A DNA stretch of 64,000 nt from Clostridia bacterium (GTDB lineage Bacteria; Bacillota; Clostridia; Oscillospirales; Acutalibacteraceae): NCBI GenBank assembly GCA_017465085.1, contig JAFTWW010000028.1, positions 79,296 to 143,295 on the forward strand. Reading direction: 5' to 3'. This document shows positions 15,666-23,657 of the stretch, piece after piece (the stretch's first letter is position 1; each line of letters begins with the position of its first letter). The position numbers and the translations under genes were made by a program. The notes beneath the pieces are model-generated. The model was not told the DNA's origin. It was given only the letters and a program-made list of their open reading frames with translations, and did not search any database.

Positions 15666-16598
15666 ATGTCGTTTTTATATTTTTTAGAAGATTTGCGAAA
15701 TCCCGTTTTGGATTATTTCTTTTCCTTCATCACTCTCTTTGGTGAAGAAACCATTTTTATGGCAGTTGGAATGATTGTTTTTTGGTGTGTGGACAAGTTC
15801 AAGGGTTATTACATTCTTTGCGTAGGCTTTTTCGGCACGGTGTTAAACCAATTCTTAAAAATAGTTTGCCGTGTGCCGCGGCCTTGGGTTAAAGGCCCCC
15901 ATTTTACCATTGTGGAATCCGCAAGAGAGGCCGCAGGCGGATACTCCTTCCCCAGCGGACATACCCAGACCTCTGTGGGACTTTACGGTGGCATTGCCCG
16001 TATCACAAACAACAAAGCGCTACGTATAGCTATGATTATTTTAGCCTGCCTGGTAGCCCTCTCCCGTATGTATTTGGGAGTACATACCCCCGCCGATGTG
16101 CTCGTATCGGTGGCGATTGCCACTATATTGATTTTTGTGGCATACCCTATTTTCAGAAAAGCCGAAAAATCTCCAAAGGTTATGTATGCGCTGTTATTTT
16201 CCTTTCTGGGCATTATGATAGCTTATCTCTGCTTTGTTCATTACTTCCCCTTTCCCTCGGAGGTTTACGCCGCCCAAGCCATTCACAACTTAGAATCCGC
16301 TCGCAAAAACGGATTTACTCTACTGGGTTGCGCTATGGGGCTTATCGTTGTTTACACCGCTGATTTAAGGTGGATTAAATTTGAAACAAAGGCAGTATTT
16401 TGGGCGCAAATACTTAAGGTTGCAGGAGGGCTTATCCTCGTTGTTTTGGCTAAAGAGCTGTTACGCGCCCCTCTTGACGTTTTATTTAACGGCAGCTTAA
16501 TAGCAAGAAGCGTTCGCTACTTTATTATGGTTATAGTTGGCGGCGCCCTCTGGCCGATGACCTTCCGTTTCTTTGCAAGACTCGGTAAAAGTAAATAG
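15666..16598 (+). CDS. PAP2-family membrane phosphatase
   Basis: A 310-residue integral membrane phosphatase of the type-2 phosphatidic acid phosphatase superfamily, acting on lipid phosphates such as undecaprenyl pyrophosphate or phosphatidate at the outer membrane face. All three catalytic motifs are present: KIVCRVPRPW (K-x6-RP), FPSGHTQ (PSGH), and SRMYLGVHTPADV (SR-x5-H). About eight membrane segments are visible, with extra C-terminal helices beyond the PAP2 core. The start follows GAGAGGTGG. The gene stands alone and is followed by a strong hairpin. The exact lipid substrate is undetermined. Confidence 0.9.
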   Translation: MSFLYFLEDLRNPVLDYFFSFITLFGEETIFMAVGMIVFWCVDKFKGYYILCVGFFGTVLNQFLKIVCRVPRPWVKGPHFTIVESAREAAGGYSFPSGHTQTSVGLYGGIARITNNKALRIAMIILACLVALSRMYLGVHTPADVLVSVAIATILIFVAYPIFRKAEKSPKVMYALLFSFLGIMIAYLCFVHYFPFPSEVYAAQAIHNLESARKNGFTLLGCAMGLIVVYTADLRWIKFETKAVFWAQILKVAGGLILVVLAKELLRAPLDVLFNGSLIARSVRYFIMVIVGGALWPMTFRFFARLGKSK

Positions 16599-16703
16599 GA
16601 CTTATCTTACATCAAGCGCAAAGGCTTGCAAAATAGCTTTTCACTACTTCCAAAAACCTTCTCGAACAGATTTAGTGAAAAGTGAAGAATGAAAAAGCAA
16701 CAA

Positions 16704-16736
16704 AAAACATCCTCGGAAAATTTCCGAGGATGTTTT
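16704..16736. terminator. Strong palindromic terminator between PAP2 gene and convergent gene
   Basis: A near-perfect stem AAAACATCCTCGGAAA/TTTCCGAGGATGTTTT has A/T tracts on both sides and could terminate transcription from either direction. Confidence 0.8.
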
Positions 16737-16785
16737 GGCATGTCAGACCAAAATGATATTATAGGTAAATACGCAAAATTTAATA

Positions 16786-17178
16786 TCAAAGCGCTTGACG
16801 GAGCGTTTTCTCTTTTATAATACCGTTAACGATAGTGGTAATTACAACAATTATAGTCCCCAAAAAAACCAGTCCCATTCCAATACCCGACGTCATAGGA
16901 TCGCTGCTTATGTTGTTGTAGTAAAGATATGTAGAAATATATCCGGAACAAATCATGCAAACAAGAAGATAAAACTGAATAATCACATAATGTAAGGTTT
17001 TATCAAAGAAATCATAATTCAGAGATGTGAGCACGAGAAACACCGGCAGGAACGCAACAATCTCTAACGGAGCGCCAAATCGGTACATTGTAATATTCAG
17101 GGCAAAAGGAAGCATATTGATAACAATAAACAATGGCCACCTATATTTCTTGGCCCATCGTAATGCCTTATCTTTCAT
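16786..17178 (-). CDS. Small four-helix membrane protein, function unknown
   Basis: A 130-residue protein with four predicted membrane helices (about 15-35, 39-57, 64-84 and 97-118) and a positively charged N-terminus (KDKALRWAKKYRW). I do not recognise a family. AAGGAGGAATC precedes the ATG. It is monocistronic, transcribed towards the PAP2 gene with a bidirectional terminator between, and about 230 bp from the initiator tRNA gene. Confidence 0.7.
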   Translation of the reverse strand: MKDKALRWAKKYRWPLFIVINMLPFALNITMYRFGAPLEIVAFLPVFLVLTSLNYDFFDKTLHYVIIQFYLLVCMICSGYISTYLYYNNISSDPMTSGIGMGLVFLGTIIVVITTIVNGIIKEKTLRQAL

Positions 17179-17290
17179 ATTATGATTCCTCCTTTGTTAC
17201 TTAATTACAACACGAATAAACAGTCTTTTCAATGAAAAATAAGAGTTGGCTTATAAGTTTGGAGTCCTGCTCTTTAATAAATCTTTAATA

Positions 17291-17325
17291 AAAATGAAAG
17301 CACCACAAAAGTGGTGCTTTCATTT
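17291..17325 (-). terminator. Terminator of the initiator tRNA gene
   Basis: The perfect stem GAAAGCACCAC/GTGGTGCTTTC with a T-run on the minus strand lies immediately behind the encoded CCA end of the tRNA. Confidence 0.85.
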
Positions 17326-17326
17326 T

Positions 17327-17402
<76 letters not shown>

Positions 17403-17597
17403 ATATTTAATTTTTGGCGTAAAGGTATTATACTACAAAGCAAATAATAATGCAAGTGTTTTTTTGAAAAAATTAAATATTTTTTCGCAGGGGAATTTTG
17501 GCTATGTAACTTTTTGTAAAAGAATGTCACAATTCGTTATTGAAAATGCTTTTATATATGTTAAAATTAAATCACAGAACAGCTTTGGAGGGCAATT

Positions 17598-18461
17598 ATG
17601 GATAAAGATATACAAGAAATGTATGAAAAGCATGATAAGCTTATCAGAAAGCTACGCCGCAGGCGCAATATTACAATAATACTTCTTAGCGTTCTGGCAT
17701 TTGCAACGGTTATTGCAGGCTTCCCCATACATATTGATACTTTGGACGGTACTATAATTGATTACGAAGGTCTACCCATCGCCGTTACGATTATTCTGCT
17801 TATATTTATCTATTTGTTTGTGTTTATCTTATCGGTTATTAACCAAATTCCTATCAACGCCGCTTTATACAACGAATGCGACCCGAAGAAGCATCTGGCG
17901 CTTAACCTTGCTATCAACTTTGCATCAAGGCTTGATCACGTTAAGGCTATGGATTATTTCTATATGGGTAAGTTTGATGCTTCCGTTAAATACGCCGATA
18001 TAATGATAAACAGCAAGAATCGAAATATGGTAATTGCAGGATATTTTAACAAGGCCCGTTGCGAATTCTTCACTGAGGATTTTGAAACGCTTAAGGAAAC
18101 CGTTAAGCTTTACAAAAACCTTGTTTCAACCCTTAAAACCAAGGGCAAGAACAGAATCTCGGCCGAAAAGATGCTTGACTCGTTAGACTTAATGGTTGCA
18201 ATTGCCGATGAGGATAAGGAAAAGCTCTCGGGCTATCGCGATGTAAAGCCCTGGACTGATAGCTTGATAAATCTCGGTTTTGTTAACTACATAAAAGGAA
18301 GAGCCGCATATATATTAGATGATAAAGAAGATGCCGCTTACCGATTTAATTTTGTTAAGGAAAACTGCGCGAAAACCATACTTGCCGAATACTCGGAAAG
18401 ATATCTCAGTAGCCAAAGCATCGGGACCCGAACCAGCCTAAAAGGGCGGAGAATTTTGTGA
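17598..18461 (+). CDS. Membrane protein with tetratricopeptide-like cytosolic domain; 3' end rewritten by a repeat
   Basis: A 287-residue protein with two N-terminal membrane helices (about 29-47 and 62-84) and a soluble helical remainder resembling TPR-type repeats (AMDYFYMGKFDASVKYADI and AGYFNKARCEFFTEDFETL). I do not recognise a named family. GGAGGGCAAT precedes the ATG. The last 15-16 codons and the stop are encoded by the left end of the TTAGCC TIR element, so the native C-terminus ended near ...EYSERYLS or has been lost. The gene is otherwise intact. Confidence 0.75.
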   Translation: MDKDIQEMYEKHDKLIRKLRRRRNITIILLSVLAFATVIAGFPIHIDTLDGTIIDYEGLPIAVTIILLIFIYLFVFILSVINQIPINAALYNECDPKKHLALNLAINFASRLDHVKAMDYFYMGKFDASVKYADIMINSKNRNMVIAGYFNKARCEFFTEDFETLKETVKLYKNLVSTLKTKGKNRISAEKMLDSLDLMVAIADEDKEKLSGYRDVKPWTDSLINLGFVNYIKGRAAYILDDKEDAAYRFNFVKENCAKTILAEYSERYLSSQSIGTRTSLKGRRIL

Positions 18462-18588
18462 TAAAAGGATTTTGTGGTGGGCGAGGCATAAAACGCAGTT
18501 AATCCTGTCGGATTAACGAGTATTTTAACGAAGCCACAGCGTAAAATCCTTATCCCAAAATCTGATTCAGGTTTGAATGCTTTGGCTA
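18410..18588. repeat. Medium copy (about 180 bp) of the TTAGCC TIR repeat
   Basis: The left end TAGCCAAAGCATCGGGACCCGAACCAG and the right end CTGATTCAGGTTTGAATGCTTTGGCTA are imperfect inverted repeats of about 27 bp. The interior (GATAAAAGGATTTTGTGG... TTAATCC/GGATTAA ... AAAATCCTTATCCC) is itself palindromic and nearly identical to the interior of the 45.4-kb copy, but lacks about 100 bp present there. It contains no ORF and overlaps the 3' end of the preceding CDS. It occupies most of the 235-bp gap before the next gene. Confidence 0.78.
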
Positions 18589-18696
18589 ATCTGAAATAAT
18601 AATGATCGCAAGCGTTACTTTACAAAATCAAGTGATATTTGCTTTTAATATTCCTGTGTTTCTGTTATAATAATGGCAGAAAAGGAGGTTCCTTTT

Positions 18697-20121
18697 ATGA
18701 CCGTTGGAGAAAGAATTCAAAATTACAGAAAACAGCTTGGTCTTTCGCAAGAGGAATTGGGACAAAAGTTATTTTTAAGCAGACAGACCATCAGCCTTTG
18801 GGAAAAGGATCAAACTGCTCCCACAATAGAAAATCTGATAAAACTTAAAGATATCTTCGGCGTAACGGTTGATGAAATATTAGGTTTTGAAAAAGAGCAA
18901 CAAGACTTAGAAATCAAGCCCTATGAATTACATCAACACAGCTTTACGAAATCCGAGTTAGACGAGATATTAAAGCTGGTTAAAAAGCAATTTTATAAAA
19001 GCTTTATAATTATCTTATCGCTCGGGGCCTTTTTCCTTGCAATACTGCTTCTTCTCTCAGCACCCGAGGGCGGACTTTACTTTTATTTAGGCATCCTTGC
19101 CACAGTTATCGTATATTTTATAAAAACCATCAATACGTACGTTAAAAGCTGGAAGAGCAAATATGATAAAATGTGCAGTTCCATCTACGAATATAAAATT
19201 TTCGAGGAATATTTACACGTCAGTATTTATCAAAACGGTGAGGAGACCCGCCGCTTCAAATGTTATTTCAGTGACATAAATAAGGTTTTTCTTTATGACA
19301 AGTGGATCCTGCTCGAGTTTAGCGGTCAATCATTTATTATTCCGAGAGCAAACCTGAAGAAGAATACTGCGTTTTTCAATTACATAAGCAGTCCTAAATT
19401 TAATTATTCCGATCCTATGAAGGATGCTTACTGGAAATTGGGATCAACTATACTGTTCGTGGCATCGCTGTTATCTTTAGTTATCGGATTGGCCTTGGTT
19501 TCGCACGTATCCGAAGCTAATCATCTATTCACCGAAAATACTTGGCTGTTCTTCTTGGTAACGCCGATACCCATCGCCTCGATAGTTTTCGGTTTTATTC
19601 TCAAAGCCAAGGGACATAAGTATAAGAAAAATATTATAACGGGAATCATTATACTGATTTTGCTTTGTATTTACGGTTCTTTCTCCTTCATCTTTTCGAA
19701 TTTCCAAGCCCACTCCGATGAGCCTATTACGAACGTTGAACAGATGATAGGTATAAATATTCCCCCTCACGAACAGATAAATACGCAGGATTGGACTCTG
19801 GGAACCCAATCGGTTTCAAGAGGATATGTTTATTATACCAGCGATATCTACTTTGAAGAGGAGGCTGTAGAAATTTTCGAAGAAAAGATACGAACAGATG
19901 ATAGGTGGATGTTTTATACGCCTAACGAACTGATAGGCATCACCTCTCCCCTGACCGAATACAACGATTATGACTATATTTTAATATATAATGTAGATGA
20001 GGATACATTTAATGCCCTGCCTGAAACGCTGGGAAATAACCGTTTTATAAATCTTACCTACGATTGCGATTCAAATATGATGAAGATAGTAGAATACGAT
20101 ATTGATTATACGATGCAATAA
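18697..20121 (+). CDS. XRE-family DNA-binding protein with membrane and extracellular domains
   Basis: A 474-residue one-piece membrane regulator. Residues 1-60 form a classic Cro/CI helix-turn-helix (LGLSQEELGQKLFLSRQTISLWEKD). Two membrane helices follow (about 103-142), a central soluble region, then three more helices (about 255-335) and an extracytoplasmic-looking acidic C-terminal domain of about 120 residues. This layout suggests a transmembrane one-component sensor. The start follows AAAGGAGG. An in-frame ATG eight codons upstream overlaps the Shine-Dalgarno and is rejected; TATAAT at 18665-18670 marks the promoter -10. The ligand and targets are unknown. Confidence 0.8.
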   Translation: MTVGERIQNYRKQLGLSQEELGQKLFLSRQTISLWEKDQTAPTIENLIKLKDIFGVTVDEILGFEKEQQDLEIKPYELHQHSFTKSELDEILKLVKKQFYKSFIIILSLGAFFLAILLLLSAPEGGLYFYLGILATVIVYFIKTINTYVKSWKSKYDKMCSSIYEYKIFEEYLHVSIYQNGEETRRFKCYFSDINKVFLYDKWILLEFSGQSFIIPRANLKKNTAFFNYISSPKFNYSDPMKDAYWKLGSTILFVASLLSLVIGLALVSHVSEANHLFTENTWLFFLVTPIPIASIVFGFILKAKGHKYKKNIITGIIILILLCIYGSFSFIFSNFQAHSDEPITNVEQMIGINIPPHEQINTQDWTLGTQSVSRGYVYYTSDIYFEEEAVEIFEEKIRTDDRWMFYTPNELIGITSPLTEYNDYDYILIYNVDEDTFNALPETLGNNRFINLTYDCDSNMMKIVEYDIDYTMQ

Positions 20122-20124
20122 TCA

Positions 20125-20152
20125 AATTCCCCTTGAATTTCAAGGGGAATTT
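20125..20152 (+). terminator. Terminator of the membrane XRE regulator gene
   Basis: The stem AAATTCCCCTTG/CAAGGGGAATTT is followed by TATTTTTTA. Confidence 0.85.
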
Positions 20153-20160
20153 ATTTTTTA

Positions 20161-20189
20161 TTGTTAAGTATTTTAGGTTGTGCTATAAT
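20161..20189 (+). promoter_or_regulatory. Promoter of the 184-residue anchored protein gene
   Basis: TTGTTA and TATAAT are separated by 17 bp, directly after the preceding terminator. Confidence 0.7.
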
Positions 20190-20210
20190 CGGGTTTAAGG
20201 AGGGGTTAAT

Positions 20211-20765
20211 ATGCCGAGAAAAATCAAAGCTTTAATTATTGCGGTCATACTAATTCTTGTTTTGGCGCTTACAGTATTTTTGGTTTATCCCCATATTGAA
20301 TTTAGAAAAGATGGCAAACTATATGTTTGCAGATTTAATGATGATTTCTCCGAATTTGAGGAAAACCCATCCTATAACGAGATTTATTTCTATAACGGGG
20401 AACGGGATATTTCCATAAAAACCTTTGATGTTAAAAGCTTTTTATGCTTTTATCTTTTTACCTTTGAATATATTGAGGGTGATGCGAGGGAAACACAGTT
20501 CATTTTAGAAGAGGAGTTTATAGAGTATTGGCTCAAAAACGCCGAGATAACCGATAACGCCCGTAATATTGATATTGCAACGCTTATAGAAGGTAAAGAA
20601 GCCATCGTTAGCAACACCCGATATTTAGGCAACGAATACAATAAGGCTATTTACTATAAGCTTGATGGAGAATATGGAGAAATGTATGTTTTTGAAAGCG
20701 ATGGATTAACCGTTATACAGGTGGGATCCCCCGATGAACAGCCAAGATTTATAGCGTATAAATAG
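20211..20765 (+). CDS. Membrane-anchored extracytoplasmic protein, function unknown
   Basis: A 184-residue protein with a single N-terminal hydrophobic anchor (about residues 6-26) and an acidic, aromatic-rich exported domain. I do not recognise a family. AAGGAGGGG precedes the ATG, and its own promoter and the upstream terminator make it a separate unit. The next gene's promoter begins within one base of its stop, so no terminator separates them and some read-through is likely. Confidence 0.7.
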   Translation: MPRKIKALIIAVILILVLALTVFLVYPHIEFRKDGKLYVCRFNDDFSEFEENPSYNEIYFYNGERDISIKTFDVKSFLCFYLFTFEYIEGDARETQFILEEEFIEYWLKNAEITDNARNIDIATLIEGKEAIVSNTRYLGNEYNKAIYYKLDGEYGEMYVFESDGLTVIQVGSPDEQPRFIAYK

Positions 20766-20794
20766 TTGACATATAATTTTCATTTTGCTATAAT
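20766..20794 (+). promoter_or_regulatory. Promoter of the SGNH hydrolase gene
   Basis: A perfect TTGACA and perfect TATAAT are separated by 17 bp, giving a predicted leader of about 30 nt. Confidence 0.85.
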
Positions 20795-20830
20795 TCCCGT
20801 AGTCTGAAAAGAAATAAAGGAGACCTATTT

Positions 20831-21382
20831 ATGAAAAAAGTAACTTTGCTTGGCGATTCTATACGTTTAATCGGATACGGCACTAAGGTGCCCGAGCTTC
20901 TCGGTAGTAACTATGAGGTTTTACAGCCTACCGATAACTGCCGTTTTTGCAAATACACACTGAGGGGTGTATCTCTTGAGTGGAAGAATCTGATTAAAGA
21001 CCGTGACGTTATTCATTGGAATAACGGTTTATGGGATTTTAACGATTTAGGCGACGGCGTTTTCACAACATCAGAAGAATATATTGAAACTATGGTACGA
21101 ATCGCAAAAATACTGAAGGCTAACGCCAAAACCGTTATCTTTGCAACCACCACCCCCGTAAGACCTGAAAACGCTCATCACGATAACGATAGGATTAAGC
21201 GCTACAATGATTTAATAGTTCCTGTTTTAAGTGATATGGGAATTATTATAAATGACCTATATTCCACCGTTTACCCGCATATTGATTCATATATTCGATC
21301 CGATGATTTAATTCATTTAACCGATGAGGGTATAGCCGCCTGCTCAAAGCAGGTTGCCGATATTATTAAATCCGCCATCTAA
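20831..21382 (+). CDS. SGNH/GDSL-family hydrolase
   Basis: A 183-residue cytosolic hydrolase. Block I is LLGDSIR with the nucleophilic serine near residue 10. Block III is represented by NNGLWD, and block V by DLIHLTDEG with the catalytic Asp/His near residues 158-161. These are the hallmarks of SGNH esterases and acetylhydrolases that remove acyl groups from carbohydrates or lipids. No signal peptide is present. AAAGGAGACC precedes the ATG. The natural ester substrate is unknown. Confidence 0.85.
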   Translation: MKKVTLLGDSIRLIGYGTKVPELLGSNYEVLQPTDNCRFCKYTLRGVSLEWKNLIKDRDVIHWNNGLWDFNDLGDGVFTTSEEYIETMVRIAKILKANAKTVIFATTTPVRPENAHHDNDRIKRYNDLIVPVLSDMGIIINDLYSTVYPHIDSYIRSDDLIHLTDEGIAACSKQVADIIKSAI

Positions 21383-21393
21383 GATTAAAATTT

Positions 21394-21419
21394 AAGCCCC
21401 GCTTATCGCGGGGCTTTTT
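21394..21419 (+). terminator. Terminator between the SGNH gene and the convergent zinc-ribbon gene
   Basis: The stem AAGCCCCG/CGGGGCTT is followed by TTTTTATA. Confidence 0.85.
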
Positions 21420-21424
21420 ATATA

Positions 21425-22219
21425 CTATACATTTTCAGAAATAAGATATTTATCAACAAGTATGCTTCCAAGTATTAAGCAAACACCTGAGCAAGCGCCT
21501 GTTACGGCGGAATTTACCTGCCACAAGAAAAGGCCAGAAGCGGCAGAAACCAATTCAAATACCGCAAACGCTATCATCCAGTTTTTAGCGCCCCTTGCAT
21601 TTTCAAAATTAGGCACACAGGTATCAACGCTTATATATGTGGATTTAGCAAGGCGGTGGATTTTACGGAAGCCCAAAACATTTATAAGAAGACCAACAAC
21701 GCCTACAGCCGCGATAATACCCGCCACTAAAGTTCCCGAAATATTAAATAGGGTTTCAACCATATATGTATTTTCAATACCTACCGTGCTGATTATCTCA
21801 TCAATAAGCTCCTGCGCCATAGATGCATCTGTAATAAACTGCCAGGCTAAGCCGAACAAGGCGCCTGAAACTATAACACAGATTACCGCAACATTAACCA
21901 AAACATAATTGGCATATATAGTTCCGCTCACATTTCTAAGCTGAGAAGAATCGGCAATGTTTTTTCTACCCTGCGCAAAAGCAAGCCAGAGGAAAACGGC
22001 CATCAGAATCTGAAGCAGAGGCATTCCGCCCGTGCTCAATGATGCAAGGCAGGAAACACTTACAATAATGCAAATCACCAAGAACAAGCCATCCTTAAGC
22101 AAATTAAGCACCTTATCGGCGGCAGGGTTAACGCTAACGGGCTCTAAAAATTCGCCTTTACAGTTAGGGCATGCGCCAATAGCTTCATCATACTCGAAGC
22201 CGCATTTTTCACATTTCAT
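21425..22219 (-). CDS. Zinc-ribbon membrane protein, function unknown
   Basis: A 264-residue protein opening with a four-cysteine zinc ribbon (CEKCGFEYDEAIGACPNC), then about five membrane helices between residues 38 and 260. The zinc ribbon plus multi-helix arrangement is common in clostridial proteins of unknown function. GGAGGATTAG precedes the ATG. It is monocistronic and convergent with the SGNH gene. No catalytic motif is visible. Confidence 0.75.
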   Translation of the reverse strand: MKCEKCGFEYDEAIGACPNCKGEFLEPVSVNPAADKVLNLLKDGLFLVICIIVSVSCLASLSTGGMPLLQILMAVFLWLAFAQGRKNIADSSQLRNVSGTIYANYVLVNVAVICVIVSGALFGLAWQFITDASMAQELIDEIISTVGIENTYMVETLFNISGTLVAGIIAAVGVVGLLINVLGFRKIHRLAKSTYISVDTCVPNFENARGAKNWMIAFAVFELVSAASGLFLWQVNSAVTGACSGVCLILGSILVDKYLISENV

Positions 22220-22305
22220 AAACTAATCCTCCACAAATAAATTGGACCTCAAAGTCCTATGCTAATTATACATTATTTTTAGCTAAAATACAATATTTTC
22301 TTTGG

Positions 22306-23343
22306 CTAAATTTCTGCTCTTGATTTTTTGTTTATTAACTTCATTATACCGCTTCCTATCAGATAAACCAATAAGCTTGAAGCGATTATGAGGATAAAAT
22401 ATAAGAAGTGCTGTTTAGAAAGCGGTAATTCACCAAACTGTTTTTCTATAAATCTTGCCCAATAATAATGATTCATATAAATTACGGTGCTGATAGTCGC
22501 TAAATACTTAGTCTGCTCAAACTGGATCAAATACGATAGATATGATAAACGATTTATTCCGATTATCAGCAAACCGAACATAACAAATATAACAATGGAA
22601 TCAAATATTCCTTCTGGATGCTGATTCATTATGAAAACACAATATGCCCAACCTGAAATTTCTAAAAGCGTAAACATAATTTTTGCGCCGACTGAAATTC
22701 TTTTTTGCTTTAACCGTTCCGTACACTCGTAAAGGAAGCAACCCGCGCACAAACCCGCCACGCCTCTAAGCAGACCGCTATTAAAAATATTGTTTATCCA
22801 TACACTAGGCTGATTCATATTGCCGTTAAAATTAAACGATATGTACCCATATATAAGTATGGCTACCAGCGGCGCAATCCAAATTGTAAAATTGGTTTTG
22901 AACTTTTTAGCAAGCGGGAAAACTATCATGGAGCCTAAGAACAGCGCGCCCAAATACCACGATACTCCCGTAGAATAAAAGGCGCTGTATCCTGCAACCT
23001 GGAGGGGCACAATTTCAAAAATCAACATAGCCGACTCCAACAGCACATACTCTGTACCGCGAGGCAAGGCAAATATGTAAACTATATAGCCTATAATTGC
23101 AGAGGGGATAAAAAACCACACTAAAGATTTATATTTTCGCAAAACGAATTTAACTGTTTGTTCTCCAATAGGCAACTCATCGTTTAATCCTGCAATTTTC
23201 AGCATCATAAAATATCCTGAAATCATAAAGAACGCTTCAACCACAATATATCCGCCAAAGAAAAAGATATTAAAATGGTGCATAATAATTATTATAGAAA
23301 ACAGGAATTTTGCCACATCAAGATAACAGTTTCTTTTAATCAT
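22306..23343 (-). CDS. Acyltransferase family 3 membrane protein
   Basis: A 345-residue protein with about ten membrane helices, typical of the Acyl_transf_3 family that O-acylates (often O-acetylates) exopolysaccharide, peptidoglycan or lipid-linked sugars. The N-terminal block YLDVAKFLFSIIIIMHHFNIFF carries the histidine expected in the first helix (R/K-x10-H pattern), followed by VEAFFMISGYFMM, the conserved second block. It is monocistronic. AGAGGGT precedes the ATG. The upstream intergenic region carries the double cloverleaf palindrome. The acceptor is unknown. Confidence 0.85.
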   Translation of the reverse strand: MIKRNCYLDVAKFLFSIIIIMHHFNIFFFGGYIVVEAFFMISGYFMMLKIAGLNDELPIGEQTVKFVLRKYKSLVWFFIPSAIIGYIVYIFALPRGTEYVLLESAMLIFEIVPLQVAGYSAFYSTGVSWYLGALFLGSMIVFPLAKKFKTNFTIWIAPLVAILIYGYISFNFNGNMNQPSVWINNIFNSGLLRGVAGLCAGCFLYECTERLKQKRISVGAKIMFTLLEISGWAYCVFIMNQHPEGIFDSIVIFVMFGLLIIGINRLSYLSYLIQFEQTKYLATISTVIYMNHYYWARFIEKQFGELPLSKQHFLYFILIIASSLLVYLIGSGIMKLINKKSRAEI

Positions 23344-23383
23344 ACAAACCCTCTAAACCAATTCATTGCGTTCATTATATCAT

Positions 23384-23530
23384 AAACCCAAAGGCGACAG
23401 CCTTTGAAACTGCAAAGCAGTTGCCGCATCGCAATGCGGTAGGTTTTTTGATACAATGTTCTCAAACGAAAATCGAAAGATTTTCAAACGCGAATGCGTT
23501 TCGATGGCGTACCACCGCCATCGGTTTGAG
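23384..23530. repeat. Two tandem three-arm cloverleaf palindromes
   Basis: Unit 1 is closed by AAACC (23384-23388) with GGTTT (23442-23446) and encloses exactly three hairpins: CAAAGGC/GCCTTTG, AACTGC/GCAGTT and CCGCAT/ATGCGG. Unit 2 is closed by CTCAAAC (23461-23467) with GTTTGAG (23524-23530) and also encloses exactly three: GAAAATC/GATTTTC, AAACGC/GCGTTT and CGATGGCG/CGCCATCG. Loops are three to six bases. The stem sequences differ between units but the architecture is the same. It lies between two divergent genes and holds no credible CDS. Confidence 0.78.
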
Positions 23531-23592
23531 GTTATTATAGCACAGGCCAATTCTCTTTTCAAGGCGTTTTAGCCGAAACAGTATTTTCGATA

Positions 23593-23621
23593 TTGTTATA
23601 AAGAAATAAATGTGGTATAAT
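23593..23621 (+). promoter_or_regulatory. Promoter of the MFS-GDPD transcription unit
   Basis: TTGTTA and TATAAT are separated by 17 bp, about 36 bp upstream of the MFS start. Confidence 0.7.
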
Positions 23622-23657
23622 TCATAAAGATAATATGGAAATGAAAGGAAAAGGATT

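Noticed and set aside
16607-16789. 60-codon minus-strand frame between the PAP2 gene and the small membrane protein gene
   Set aside because: It runs through the strong palindromic terminator and lacks a ribosome binding site.
17464-17679. 71-codon plus-strand frame overlapping the start of the 17598 gene
   Set aside because: No Shine-Dalgarno; it overlaps a gene with a good one in another frame.
23384-23530. Possible CRISPR array from the repeated hairpins
   Set aside because: There are no identical repeats of fixed length with unique spacers and no cas genes; the units share shape, not sequence.
23380-23562. 60-codon minus-strand frame across the cloverleaf palindromes
   Set aside because: It is read entirely through perfect inverted repeats and has no start signal; the structure explains the sequence.
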